Of a stretch of 64,000 nt of DNA, positions 1-11,000 are shown piece after piece. Position 1 is the stretch's first letter; each line of letters opens with the position of its first letter. The notes under the pieces were generated by a model. The model saw only the letters and a program-made list of their open reading frames with translations, was not told the origin of the DNA and made no database searches. The stretch covers positions 248,001-312,000 of the forward strand of contig VLTN01000001.1 in NCBI GenBank assembly GCA_008330645.1, in the 5' to 3' direction. Both the position numbers and the translations under genes were made by a program. Source of the DNA: Cafeteria roenbergensis. Lineage: Eukaryota; Sar; Bigyra; Bicosoecida; Cafeteriaceae.

Positions 1-83
1 CCACCCTGGTAATTCCCCAACCCGCAGTACCCGCTAAAGTTTCGACGACTTTCCCCAAAAACTGCAGTTGTGTTTTGTACGCT

Positions 84-130
84 GTCTTGGTTTATACATT
101 TTACTATAAAGAAAAAGTATTAACCGAGAC
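84..130. repeat. 47-bp hairpin repeat, copy A
   Basis: A 47-bp unit whose ends form an imperfect 9-bp inverted repeat (GTCTTGGTT at the left, AACCGAGAC at the right) around an AT-rich core containing TTTATACATTTTACTATA. A near-identical copy lies at 200-246. It could be a short terminal-inverted-repeat element, a regulatory hairpin or part of a larger repeat. Confidence 0.7.
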
Positions 131-199
131 ACCTCCACTAACGCTATACACACAGAATACCCCCATAGTCTAAAACGTGGACAAGATGATAAGAGCCCT

Positions 200-246
200 G
201 TCTCGGTTTATACATTTTACTATAGAGAAAAAAAATTAACCGAGAC
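200..246. repeat. 47-bp hairpin repeat, copy B
   Basis: Second copy of the unit at 84-130, with the same length and core. Its ends are a perfect 9-bp inverted repeat (GTCTCGGTT / AACCGAGAC). The two copies are 116 bp apart start to start and in the same orientation. Confidence 0.7.
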
Positions 247-372
247 AGCACCCACTAATCCTCAAAAAGCTCCCACAGAGCAATAATACCCGAAATTGCA
301 CTGAACCCATGGGGGGTACCCCATGGCTTTCAACCAATTATTGCAAAAATCGCTGTACAGCATGGAAATAAT

Positions 373-597
373 TACCCGTTGACTTTTTTGGCAACATTGG
401 ATAATTTTTAGCAGGCAATGCTTGCTGAGAATTTCCCAGGTACTTATCGACGTCGATAAGTACTATACATACATTTTGTTTACCCGCTGACTTTTTTGGT
501 GATATTGCAAAGTTTTTATCCCGTAATGCTTGCTGAGAATTTCCCAGGTACTTATAGGTACTTATCGGCGTCGATAAGTACTATACACATATTTTGG
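373..597. repeat. Tandem repeat, two units of about 108 bp
   Basis: Unit 1 starts at about 373 (TACCCGTTGACTTTTTTGG) and unit 2 at 481 (TACCCGCTGACTTTTTTGG). Both contain AATGCTTGCTGAGAATTTCC followed by CAGGTACTTAT. Each unit carries the palindrome GTACTTATCG-ACGT-type core: perfect over 24 bp at 440-463, one mismatch at 558-581. Unit 2 has a small internal duplication of GGTACTTAT. Confidence 0.75.
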
Positions 598-640
598 CAA
601 ATATATTTCACTGTTTTCAATATATTCAGAGAAAAATCAC

Positions 641-770
641 TGTTATAGTTTAATATATTTCTGGATATGATGATATTTCAGCGCGGCCAAAAATGTGTGT
701 ATAGTACTATACACACATTTTTGGCCGCGCTGAAATATCATCATATCCAGAAATATATTAAACTATAACA
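641..770. repeat. 130-bp perfect palindrome at the AT/GC junction
   Basis: Positions 641-705 are the exact reverse complement of 706-770 (65-bp arms, no spacer, centre ATAGT|ACTAT). Every 10-base block was checked: TGTTATAGTT at 641 pairs with AACTATAACA at 761, and GCGCGGCCAA at 681 pairs with TTGGCCGCGC at 721. Symmetry stops at 640/771. The right end coincides with the change from AT-rich to GC-rich sequence, as expected of an element end, a resolved hairpin end or a fold-back assembly artefact. Confidence 0.9.
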
Positions 771-788
771 AGAGCAGCGCCGCAGCTT

Positions 789-2857
789 TCACGACCCACG
801 TTGTGCCGCGGCGATCCCCTCTTCATCCGTCAAAGGGCGGTCGGGCTTGGGATCTGTAATGGCGGCCTGCTCCTCCTCGGTTCCCTCGCTGTCGATGTCC
901 GCCGCCGGGCAGCAAAGCGCCTTCGACACATGGTACAGCGACAGCAGCAGCGACACGCAGTCGATGGCCAGCGTGACGCTGTACGAGGCGTACGCCGTTG
1001 CCAGCTTCGAGGACAGGAACACAAGCGTCGCCTGCGTCGTCGGATCCGTGCAGCCCACTCCCGCAATGCCCGACCAGAACTCGCTGACCTCGAAGGTCTT
1101 GGTCGCAAGCAGGCCCAGAGGGATGATGCGCGCGAGCTTCATGATCGTGTCCACCCAGGTCTTCCCGCGCTTCAGCAGCGCCTTCTCGGCCTCGTGGCTC
1201 ATGGGACAGCAAGGACTGTCGCCCGAGCAGACGTTGATGAAGAGGTTGATGTAGATGAGAATGCCGATCACGTTGGTCGCGATGTTAATGCCGGTCACCA
1301 CTTGCGTGAAGGACACAATCTCCATCAGCGGGTCCACGTTCTCCACCAGCGTCTTGCGCGGCACGGGGCAAGACGGCGCCCACTTGATCTCGCGCCGGAA
1401 GAAGAGCTCCGCGCTCCCCGCCGACGAGTCCCCGACAGTGTACGACATGAGCTTCTCGCACACCGTGCGCGACTTGATCGCGCTGCACTGCGAGTCGCTG
1501 TTCGAGCACGGCCCGCCGATGTTGGCGAGCGCCACCGTGGAGCGCCCCGTGCTGCTGCAGTAGTTGGACGAGGCGTTGAAGTTGTACTGCAGCAGGTTCG
1601 GCTGCGACAGCGTCGAGTAGGTCATGTACCGGTCGTCCACCTCTCGGCCCTGCGGGAGCGCGGTTGGGCGGGCGAGCACACTTGGGGGAGGCGAGGGGGG
1701 AGGACGGAGGCGGTCGCGCGCAAGTGAATCGCAAGGCTGGGCCGTGCAGGGCGGCGGGGCTACGCGGCGGCCCTGATGCCATCGAGCAGCGGGCCGCAGC
1801 GATGGCTCCGCTCGGCAAGACTCCGGGCGCGACCGCCCGCGGAACTCACACCCTTGCACCCGAACGACACCGTGAGCCGGCCCGCCACGTTGGCGCTGCT
1901 CGTGCCGTACGTGTACGGGTCATCCTGGCCCACGCACACGCTCCGGAACCCGGCCTTGGCGTTCACAACGGGCAGGTGCCCTGCCTCCCGAGACGCGACC
2001 AGCCACGATCCGTCGGCCTGCTGGAAGAACGTCGCGTTCCGGTAGTCTGAGGGCCGGAAGCTGCTGCTCGGCACCGTTGCCAGCGCGGAGATCGGGCACA
2101 GCGGCTCCGACGTCGGGAAGCAGATGGCCTCTCCAGCCTCACTTGCGTCGCCGCAGAGCCGGTACCCCGTCGGGCACGGTGTCCCAGTCGTCTTGGGAAC
2201 GGGCCGCTCACGGAACGGGGCCGTGCCGATGATGGCCGCCTCTCCGCCTCGCCGGCCGCACACCATCAGCCCATTGGACCAGAATGGCAGCGTCATGGCC
2301 GGAATGCTGGAGTCCGACTTGCAGTCGGCCTTGGTCTGGTTGGTGTTGCACGTCCCGGACGACGAGTACTGGAAGTAGTTGCGCCCGTCGTCGCGCCACA
2401 CCGCGCCGCTCTTGCAGGTGCAAAGCCCGGCGGACACGCCGCCAAACACAACGTCGTTGAGGTTCTCGGGGTGATCGGTGGGACACTCGGCGGTCTCGAG
2501 CGAGCTGCTTGCCTGGCTTGTGACGAACGCCACGGAGACCAGCGGCTTGAGACGCTGCGGCGCGGGCCATGGTGTGTTGGGGGACGGGGGGGAGGGGGGA
2601 GGGGGGAGGTTGCAGACGGGGGGCGTGCAGGCCCGCCGAAAGAAAGCGCGCATGCGCGCCAGAAACGGCACGGGCCTGCTGCACCGTGTGCAACTGCGAC
2701 CTCAGCGCGCGCCCGGGGCAGGGAGGGGCGCCCGGGGCCGACTCACCCAGTTGTCGAAGCTGTTTGAGATGTCGTCGGAGTTGGCCTCGAGGGCGAACAG
2801 GGCCAGCAGCATGCTGATGGACGAGTACAGGCCCATTGCGATCAGCACGCAGTTCAT
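789..2857 (-). CDS. Unrecognised cysteine-rich multi-span membrane protein
   Basis: Three exons on the minus strand: 2857-2747, 2554-1850 and 1649-789, with GTGAGT donors, CAG acceptors and phase-0 joins, giving about 558 residues. The ATG at 2857 opens a hydrophobic stretch (residues about 3-24), probably a signal anchor or first membrane segment. A cysteine-rich, presumably extracytoplasmic region of about 340 residues follows, then hydrophobic segments at about 383-413, 440-456 and 480-518. The tail is acidic (EGTEEE). The family is not recognised. An additional upstream exon is possible, because an acceptor-like CTCGCAG lies just before the ATG. The gene starts only 19 bp from the palindrome at 641-770, so its 3' end abuts the AT-rich block. 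Exon structure is fairly secure; function is unknown. Confidence 0.65.
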
Positions 2858-3262
2858 CAACCTGCGAGCATTCTCGGAGACAACCCACCGGCTCGCTTGG
2901 GATGCGTGGAGCGGCTGCCTCCGCTTGGCGAGGTGGCCGTCCCGCGTTGAGACTCGAGCCACAATCATGCGCCTGGCCTGCGCTTACAGGCCCTGGTTGG
3001 GCATGGGGCTGGATTCCGGCACCAACGACTGCGCGAAGCGATTCTTCGCCGCGGGTCCTCGCGCAGCTGCCAGCCGCAATGGCACCCTCTGTCAACCGCT
3101 CACATCTGGCCATTTTTGCTCTCCAGCGTCCCTTTCAGGGTTTGGACGATGCCCATGGCCTTCCCGAGGGGCAGGCGAGTGCGGCAACCTTGAACTTGGT
3201 GTTCCGGCTCTGCTTTCAGCTGAGACAACTGACAAAATTGCGCCATTTGCAGCACGCAGACT
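2858..3262. other. Intergenic, 405 bp
   Basis: Lies between two minus-strand genes. It should hold the promoter of the membrane-protein gene and the 3' end of the methyltransferase-like gene. I see no repeat, RNA or convincing exon, although a short upstream exon for the membrane protein cannot be excluded. Confidence 0.4.
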
Positions 3263-4909
3263 CTAGCGGCGCATGAACCACAAGGGTGTGGAGTCGCCAA
3301 ACGTCAAGCCAACTTGGCGTCCGTGGTGCGCCGCAAAGTCAGTCACGGCGCTTTGCACAGCCCGAAGGTCGACCCCGCCAGCAGCATCTGAGACCGTGTG
3401 AGGCACCTCAACACCTGGCAGCTCGAGCAAGTCTGCGAAGGACTCCCCAGCCAGCAGCCCACCGGGGCGCAGCTTTGGCCACCACGCTCGCATGCTGCGA
3501 AGGGTTGACTCGTAGTCGCGGCTCAGCGTGGAGAGGACGACGTGGTCGACGGTGCTGTCGGGGACCTGGTCCACAGCATGCGCTGCGTCCTCGCGCCACA
3601 CTCGCGCCCGGGGGCCGTGTTGAGAGGCCGAGGCCTGAGCCATTTTGAAGGCAAGCTCATCGGCGTGGACGTCCTTGTTGGCCAGCTTGGAGCCGGCCTT
3701 GCCCGCCCAAGCGTCGACGGCAATCACGGCCCATGCGCCAGGCCAGTTGGCGGCTGTGGCATCGAGCGGGGCTCCCGACGTGGGCCCGACGAGAACAGCC
3801 ACGCGAGAGCAGCCATCGTCCCGTCCCACCACAGCGGCCAGCTCCGTTCTGAACTCCACCACTGGGGTGCGAGCCGCCCACCAGGACATCAAGTCGGCAT
3901 AAGGGCGGGGCTGCAAGGGTCCCGCCCGGCCCCCTGAGCACACCACGGGCAACATTGACTCGCGTGCGGCGCTCAGCGCGGCGAGTAAAGCCGGAACCGG
4001 AGCTGGGCAGTTGCCCTTGCGGTGGCCTGCGCGCCAGGCGTCGGCGCCTTCGACGTCGCCAGAAGCGGCAATGGCTGCCTCGCAAGCGCTCGCAGCCACT
4101 CTCTCGGCGTCCACCTGCCTAATTTGGGCATCGAGGGCGTCAGCATTGGTGCGCAGCCAGGAGGCAACGCCGCCCTCCGCCGCGACAATGGCCTTGGCCG
4201 CATCCAGGTGGTGCCGGCTGACGTATTCCCAGCTTCCCCAGGGAACCATTGCCCCCTTGGCCGGGCCCGGGAGGGGCATCACCAGAAATGAGCGCAGTGT
4301 CACATGCTGAAAGACCCACCTGTTGTCCGTGCCGAGACAGGCCGTCACGACAGTGAGGTCGTGCTCTCCATGCAGGGCCGCTCGTCGAGCCCAGCGGGCT
4401 TGCGCGGAGTGCTCTTCAACCAGCGGAGCGGCGCTGGCATGGCGCTCCCTCGTCGACCACCCCATCATCAATCGGAAGGATTCCACGGATGGGAGCGAAG
4501 CCATGCCCACCGAGAGCGTTGCTGTGGCGTGCGAGGCTGCAAAATCGCTGCCCTCACCAGGCAGCTCGAGGTCCGTGAGAGGTACGTGGAAGCTAGACAG
4601 GCCCGACGCATCCACTGTAGCACTTGCTTGCATCGTCACAGGGCTCAGGGGGAAGACGCGAGACACTGGAAGCTGTCCCGCGCGGCGCGACTCCGCCAGC
4701 TGCACGCAGACTTTGGAGAACCGGCTGACCGGCAGGGACACCGTGAGCTCGTTCACGCTGTGGCCCAACGTTGAGAGTTCCGCGTTCGCTGGCGTGCTCA
4801 GCCCATCCAAGTCAACGAGATTCCAAGGGCATTCGTCTTGAACAGCCTCTGAGGCGTGGCCGCGACCCAAACTGGCGACGAGCAGCACAACTCCTGCCAG
4901 CAAGCGCAT
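3263..4909 (-). CDS. Secretory-pathway protein with C-terminal methyltransferase-like domain
   Basis: A single open frame of 548 residues from the ATG at 4909. That ATG is preferred because it begins a typical signal peptide (MRLLAGVVLLVASLG, cut near GHAS). The N-terminal 200 or so residues show no known domain. The C-terminal part resembles class I SAM-dependent methyltransferases of the Methyltransf_24 type: a beta-strand region (VAVLVGPTSG), then WAVIAVDAW, then DHVVLSTLSRDYESTLRSM followed by the hallmark WWPKLRPGGLLAGESF at about residue 480. In that family this last segment closes the SAM-binding fold. The usual acidic residue after motif I is not obvious, so activity is uncertain. The frame could extend 40 codons upstream, but without an ATG. 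It is divergent from the EDRF1-like gene, 129 bp between starts. Confidence 0.7.
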   Translation of the reverse strand: MRLLAGVVLLVASLGRGHASEAVQDECPWNLVDLDGLSTPANAELSTLGHSVNELTVSLPVSRFSKVCVQLAESRRAGQLPVSRVFPLSPVTMQASATVDASGLSSFHVPLTDLELPGEGSDFAASHATATLSVGMASLPSVESFRLMMGWSTRERHASAAPLVEEHSAQARWARRAALHGEHDLTVVTACLGTDNRWVFQHVTLRSFLVMPLPGPAKGAMVPWGSWEYVSRHHLDAAKAIVAAEGGVASWLRTNADALDAQIRQVDAERVAASACEAAIAASGDVEGADAWRAGHRKGNCPAPVPALLAALSAARESMLPVVCSGGRAGPLQPRPYADLMSWWAARTPVVEFRTELAAVVGRDDGCSRVAVLVGPTSGAPLDATAANWPGAWAVIAVDAWAGKAGSKLANKDVHADELAFKMAQASASQHGPRARVWREDAAHAVDQVPDSTVDHVVLSTLSRDYESTLRSMRAWWPKLRPGGLLAGESFADLLELPGVEVPHTVSDAAGGVDLRAVQSAVTDFAAHHGRQVGLTFGDSTPLWFMRR

Positions 4910-5038
4910 CCCGGAGCCGGGGCGAGGATCGGGGGGCCTCGAACCCTCCGTACCGTACCGTTCTGTTGCCCGAGCGGCCCGAGGGCGTCTCGCAGCTCTC
5001 TTGGCCCTGAATCGAGGGTCCGTGTGCACCTGAACGCC
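4910..5038. promoter_or_regulatory. Divergent intergenic region (methyltransferase-like / EDRF1-like)
   Basis: 129 bp separate the two divergent start codons, so both promoters must lie in or overlap this stretch. No TATA-like motif was seen; it is GC-rich. If the EDRF1-like protein begins at the alternative ATG at 5159, the region is about 250 bp. Confidence 0.45.
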
Positions 5039-8000
5039 ATGGGGTCGTCGGCTCTGCCAGCTCGAGCGTCCGCCTGCCAGAGGCGCCTACGCACGCCACT
5101 CAGCGCTCGGGGACGCCGCATCGACAGCCCCCGTGGCCCGCCCCCGGTGGCCGGAAGTATGTCAAGCCCCGACCTGACCAGCCAGATCATGGTTCGCGAC
5201 CGGCAGCCCGCTCCATGGCTTGCAGTTCCGCGAGACTCGGCGGGCACTGCGGCCACGCAGCTCTCCCCGCTGCTGGCAGCCCTGTCCTCCACCGGAGCAA
5301 TGAACACGGCCGGCAAGCAAGGAGCCCTGGACGCCCTCGCGCCTCTAGCTCTGGGGCAGCCTGCTACCGGGTCCGACGGCGCAGACGTGCAGCTGAGCAG
5401 CATTCGAGAGGCACAGGCTCTCGTGAGCCCTGGGGCCTCGGGCGTCCTGTCCGTCGCAGGCGGGGGAGCTAGACTTGAGCTTGTCCCTGTTGGAGGGGCC
5501 GGCGGGGCGGAGCCGTCGCAGAGCGGGCTGTGGGCGTCGGCAGGTGTGGGCGGCGACGGCGGCGGCCTCGACGTGGGCGGCCTTGGCTGGCAGTGGATGG
5601 GCGGGGACTCTGATGCAATGGACGACGTATGGAGCTCGCGGTGGTTTGGTCAACCCGCTGGCGCGTCGGGGGCCGAGGCAGGCCCTGTGCCTTCCGGAGC
5701 GCCGCCGGCAACACGATCGGTGCCAGCGGCGGCCGCGACGGCAACTGCAGAAGCAGCGCATCTAGGCCCCCACTCGAGCCGTGCATCGCTGGCAGCCGCA
5801 GAGCCGTCGTCTTCGAAGCTGCCGGGTGGCGCTCCTCATCAGGCCAGCACCCTGGCCCCTCGAGATGGCAGCCAAGCCGCGCGACCCCGGCCTGAGGCAG
5901 GCGGGCCCTCCCAACTTGCGCGGTCCGTGGTCAGCCTGCTCCCCAGGCCGCCTGGTGGCGCTGCCGACCGCGACGCGGCCGACAGCTCCGAGACAGCGCT
6001 CAGCAGCGCGCAGCGCGAGGATTTGGAAGGATTCATCCTCAGCGCAGACGTCATCGGGTCGACGTCGGCGATGAGGTCTGTGTTTCGCGCGGCAGTGGAC
6101 CCGAATTCGCCGCTGTCAGTGACGGTTCACCGCCTCGGCCCGACGTTGCTGCTTGATGGGGACCCGGTTCAGGCCATGCAAGCGGCCGCACCAACGCTTG
6201 AGCGGGTTTTGGGCCCCGCGGTCACCGGCCCCACGGCACTGCCTTCGACTGCGACCGACCGCACCGGGGCCGGGGGGGCGGCGGGCTCCACTCCCAGGCA
6301 GGGGGCAGGACCTCCAGGGGGGCACTCAGCTGCGAAAACGCGCCTGGTGAAGCCGCTTCCCACCCTCCCGGCGCCGCCAGCAGTCCCCAGGAGCCCGCCG
6401 CAGCCTCCCACAAGCGCGACTTTCGGAGCAAGCGCGGACCTGGGGGAGGGCTGGCGCGCAGCGGGCTCTCGTCCTTCTTCCCTCAAACCGGCAGACGCGG
6501 CGCCGGGCGCAGTGCCCGGCGGCGGTGGGGGCGATGCGGGCGGCGGCAGCGACCGCAGCGGTGGAAGTGGCAGCAGCAGTGGCCTGGAGCGCAGCGCCTC
6601 TGGAGTGACAGCAGCTGGTGGCGACGGGGAAGACGAGGCCGAGGTGCCGCCCCACCTTGACAGGCGGTTCGTGCTTGTGAGCGGGGGCACGTCTGTGATG
6701 ACGTCGCCTGTGTACGTGGCGGACGGCGACTACGCGCGGCGATCGGCGGCAAGGCAGCGAGGCAGGAAGGACCAGCAGCAGCATCAGCAGAAGCAGCAGC
6801 ACGGCCAGAGCAAGCCTCCGGCGCCAGGAGCGTGGGCGGCAGTGGCAGCCGCCCCACCGAAACGGCCGGTGGCCGCGGCATCGCACGCGGTTGGGGGCCA
6901 CGCTGGCTCGTCGCACAGCGGTGCCACCGCGGCTCCAAGCCACGCTGCGCCACCTCCTGCCGGCGAGCCGGCCAAGGCTTCCGTCGACGCCCAGCGCCAA
7001 GCCAGGCGCGAGCGAAGAGCGGCAGCCGATGCCTCTGCTGGCTCCAGTGACCCGTCCCAGCGTCGCCGCCTCGGATTCCGCCGGGTTGCGTTCTGGAACT
7101 TTCGCGGAATGCGCCTGGTCCTGGGAAGCGACATTCTCGTGCTGAGGGATGCCGTGCGCCCCGCTGCGGCAGAGCCGGGAGCTGCAGCCATCGCGGCCGG
7201 TGCCGAGAAGCCGTCCCGTGTCAGCGTGGCGTTCCGCGACGCCCGCCTGGGGCCGCTAAGCCGAGCTGAGGCGCTCGACCTGTATGTGGAGAATGCTGCT
7301 TCCAATGTGCCGGAGCTGGTCCTCTGCCACGTGGAGGCGCCAAGCTTCTCCGGCGCACCCCCTGTGGGCGCAGGGAAGCCACCCGGCGGGGTCGGCGTGG
7401 AGCGCATTGCCACTGAGGATATTGCAGCGCTGAGCAGAGACCCTTTCTCCCCCTACGCGGCGGAGGCGTCGGCCGCGAGTCTGCTCACGTTCCTGCAGGT
7501 GAGTTGCCGGCATCTGCGGGCCCGACTGGCAAGCCGAGCGACGGCGCCTCACTTTGTTGCTTGGCGAATGCCGCACTCCCTCACTGCACCTTGTGCCGGC
7601 GCCTGAAGGGCTGCGCTGCGGCGGCTCCCCGTCCTCAAGGCGGCGTGGCGCACGCCTGCCGACCTCGCTTGCCCCCCCCTCACCCCGTGCTCCCGCTCCG
7701 CAGACCCACTGCGCCCGCGAGTGCGGCACATATTGGCTTGTGCGCCGGCCGGGGGACTCGCTCCTGCGCCTCTACGACATGTCCGGCCCGGCAGAGCAGC
7801 CCGCCAGCCGCTCCAGGTGGAGGTACGTGCTCGGCATGCTCTGCGTCAGGCTGGCCAGGAGGGCAGCGCTCAGAGCAGCCGACCTGGAGGCCAAGGCCGC
7901 CGCCCTGGCAGCTGCCCGGGAGGCAACCGGAGTGGTCGCCAGCGACGCTGGGGGCCGTCCGCGTCCGGGCGCGTCAACGTTGGACGCAGAGGGAGCCACC

Positions 8001-11000
8001 GCGCCAGGCACTGAAGGTGCTGGCCCAGTGGTGGAAAGCGCGCAGCCGGGGCCCTGCTCGGAGGCGGAAGAGGCCTCTCTGACCCAGGCCGCTGGCCGCG
8101 CGCTGCGCACCCGTCGAGTGCTCCTGGTCACGGCGTCACGGGTGCTTGCGCAAGCCGCGGCCGACGCCGTCACCGCATCAGGCGCACCCCCGCCCGTCAG
8201 GCGGGGAGCGCCGTCAGCGCCAGAGACTCCTCGCCGTGTGGACGCCAGCCCGTCGCCGACGTCATCGCTTGCGCTGATCCTGGCCACCGTCGCAGAGCAC
8301 ACTGCCGACGCCTTCTCGGCGCGGGCCGAGGAGCTGCTTCGAGCGGAGGCGGCCGCGGCAGCCCCCAAGCGGCCCCCACAACCCGCCATTCCCACGGCCG
8401 CTGCTTCCCGCCCCGGCCAGGCAGGCGCTTCTGGCAGGGCCAAGGCTGTGCACAAGGGCTCTGCTAGCGGTGGCTCTGGCGACGGCGCATCGCTCGAGCT
8501 GGCTCTGGCACCCACCGGCGCTGCGGCGTCCGTACCAGGGGGCAGCAGCGGCGAGGGCGGTGGTGGCGGGGACGGCGGCCGACTGGGGGAGGGCGTCTCC
8601 GACGAGCCTGGCCTGGACGCCGCGCACGAGCGGCTGGTGGAGTGGGACGAGTCCCTCACCGCCGTAGGGTGCCTCAACGTCGCCGCAAGGGCGCTGCTCG
8701 AGGGCATGGGGCACTGGGAGGAGGTCCGCGTGAGGGCCGAGGAGGCGAGCGCTGCCTCGGCTGCCACCAGCGCCGCTCGTGCTGGGGCGGGTGATGGGCC
8801 TGCTGGAGGCGACCGTGCCCAGGGCGGTGACCGTTGCGGTGGCGATGACAGCGACAGCGACGGCTCGGACGCCACGGGCAGCATGGCCGTTGTGGCTGCG
8901 GGCGCCCAGGACGGGCTGAGCGAGCGCACTGTCGAGATCGCCTGCCGGCTGGCCGACACCATGCTCGCAGAGGGCAGGGGCCGGCTGACCCTCATGCTGA
9001 TCGAGGACGCCCTCTCAGTGCGCGCAAGCGTCGCGGAGGCTCGAAGCGAGGGCTGCGACGACTGCTCGGCCGACGAGGCCGTGGTCCGCGCCATCGCGCT
9101 CAGCCCCCGCCTGACCGCCCGCGTGCTCCTTGCAGTGGGAGAGGCCGCCTTCCCTGGCGAAACGGCGTCTGCGCACCGTGCCTCCTCCGCCGCCTTCGCG
9201 GACCAAGCTGGCGCTCTTCGGCCGCTGACCGCCGCACTGGTCAGAGTGGCCACGTCGGGCCACGGATCCGTCCTCAGCCCGTGCGATGCCCCGACTGACG
9301 CGGCAGAGCCGCTCCCGGCATCACGGGGAGCAGCGGCGTCGGCTGACGGGGCGGGGACTGAAGCCGTTGCCAGCTCTGCCTCTGAGTCCGCTGTTGGGGC
9401 CGCTAGCTCTGCAGCCCCGCCCCGTGTTCCTGCGTCGTCGGCGTCCTTGCCCGCGGACGCAGGTCGAGCTGCGGAGCGCCTGGCAGGCCTGGTTCGTCTG
9501 GCTGGCGACGCTCTGGCCCGGGCTCCGGCCCAGCTAGTGTGGGTGCTTGCCGCGGCCGGCGGGAGCGCAGCGTCGCCTGGCGGCCCGTCCGGCGACGGAA
9601 CAGCGGAGGACGCGCTCCGGAAGGCTGCTTGGGCCGGGGCATGCTTCGAGGGCGCGGTGGCCCAGTTGGCGCCAGCCAGCTCCCTGGCAGGTGTGTCAGC
9701 GGCAAGAGCAACAGGGGGAGCGTCAGACAGGGCTTCAACGTCCTCGCCAGGGGAAACGCACGTGCTGAGCGACGCGTCTCGCTCGTTGCTCACTGCCGCC
9801 CGTCGCCGCCTTGGCGCCACTCTCAACCTGGCGGGCCGGCTGCTGCTTGCCGGGGCAGGCATTCCGTCGTCGCCCGCTCTCGACGCAGTCGTCTCTGGCT
9901 CGGTTTCCGGCCAGTCAGTGGACGCGAGAGACGAGGAGGCCGCCGAAGCCGCCATCCGCTCGGTCCTGGGCCTCGCTCGGCCGCCGGGCCTCGGCGTGTC
10001 TCGCGGCTCTGCGAAGCCAAGCCCGGACGACCATGTCGCTTCCCGGGGCAGGTTGGGAGCTCTGCCCATCACAGCGGAGTCCCTCCGGCCGGCCATCGCC
10101 GGAGTGCTGCTGTGCCGCGCGACGGCTCTGATGCTGTCGGCAGGCGACGTTGCAAACGCCTGCGTCGTCGCTTGCAACCTTGCCGGGGCGGTGCGGCGAG
10201 TGGCCGAGCAAGCTCTGCGGGGCAGAGCGGCGCGCCTCCAGGGCACCCGCATGAGCGACGAGGCCATGGTGATGGCAGCCGATCGTCGTCCGTGGGCAAC
10301 CTCGCAGCGCGAGCGAGCGGCCATTTTGCTCCCAACAGCCCTCGCTGCAGCTGCGATGGGCGTTGCGGCTCCGGCTTGGGCGGCCAGTGCCGCTGCCGCT
10401 GCCGCTGCCGCTGCCGCGGAATCAGCGTCGCCGGCGCTCCCTGAGGGAGCCGGCCAGGATGAGGCGGCGCGCCGGCTGCCCGGAGCAGGCGTCGGAGGAG
10501 CGGCCTCGGCGCCGCCCACATCGCCCTCCGCGCTCCAGCCGGGCTGCGGCGTGCCCTCGCACGTTTGCGACGCCGTCTCCGCCTGCGTCGTGGAGGAGGC
10601 CTCCTGGGCGTGCGACCTGCAGCGCCTCCTCCCCGAGGCGTGGCTGGTGTCGGCAGTGTCTCGCCCTCTGCGGCTGCAGACCCCGGCCAGCGAGAGCGAA
10701 GCCGCGCTGCTGGGAGCGATGCTGCAGGCCGCCGCGCCGGTCAGCCTCCCTGCGGACGAGGTCACAGCCGCGCGAAGGGACGGCGAGGCATGCCTGGCTT
10801 TCGCCGGAGCCCTGGCGCGCGAGCGGCTGGGCGGGGCGTCGCCGGGGTCCCCTGCAGCGACCGGGGCGCTCTGGGACGCTGGCCGCCTCGCAGGGCGGCG
10901 CGCAGCGCTGGCGGAGCTTGCCGCCACATTCGCGGCCGCAGCCGCCCTGCGAAACCGCGTGGTCGGTAAGGAGGACGTCGTCCGCCCGGTGCTCGGGCCG

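Larger units (their letters stand above)
1..770. other. AT-rich, repeat-filled block at the left edge
   Basis: Base composition is strongly AT-rich here and changes abruptly to the GC-rich host pattern at about 771. I see no convincing coding region. The block holds two 47-bp hairpin repeats, a 108-bp-period tandem repeat, short perfect palindromes and a terminal 130-bp palindrome. It could be the end of an integrated low-GC mobile or virus-like element lying mostly off the left edge (bicosoecids such as Cafeteria are known to carry integrated virophage-like elements of low GC), or a subtelomeric or intergenic repeat. No element gene is visible, so the family is not established. Confidence 0.55.

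Noticed and set aside
373-597. CRISPR-like array
   Set aside because: Only two adjacent units with no unique spacers, in a eukaryotic context.
1-770. Calling the AT-rich block a definite virophage or transposon end
   Set aside because: No element gene, target-site duplication or second terminus is visible within the window.
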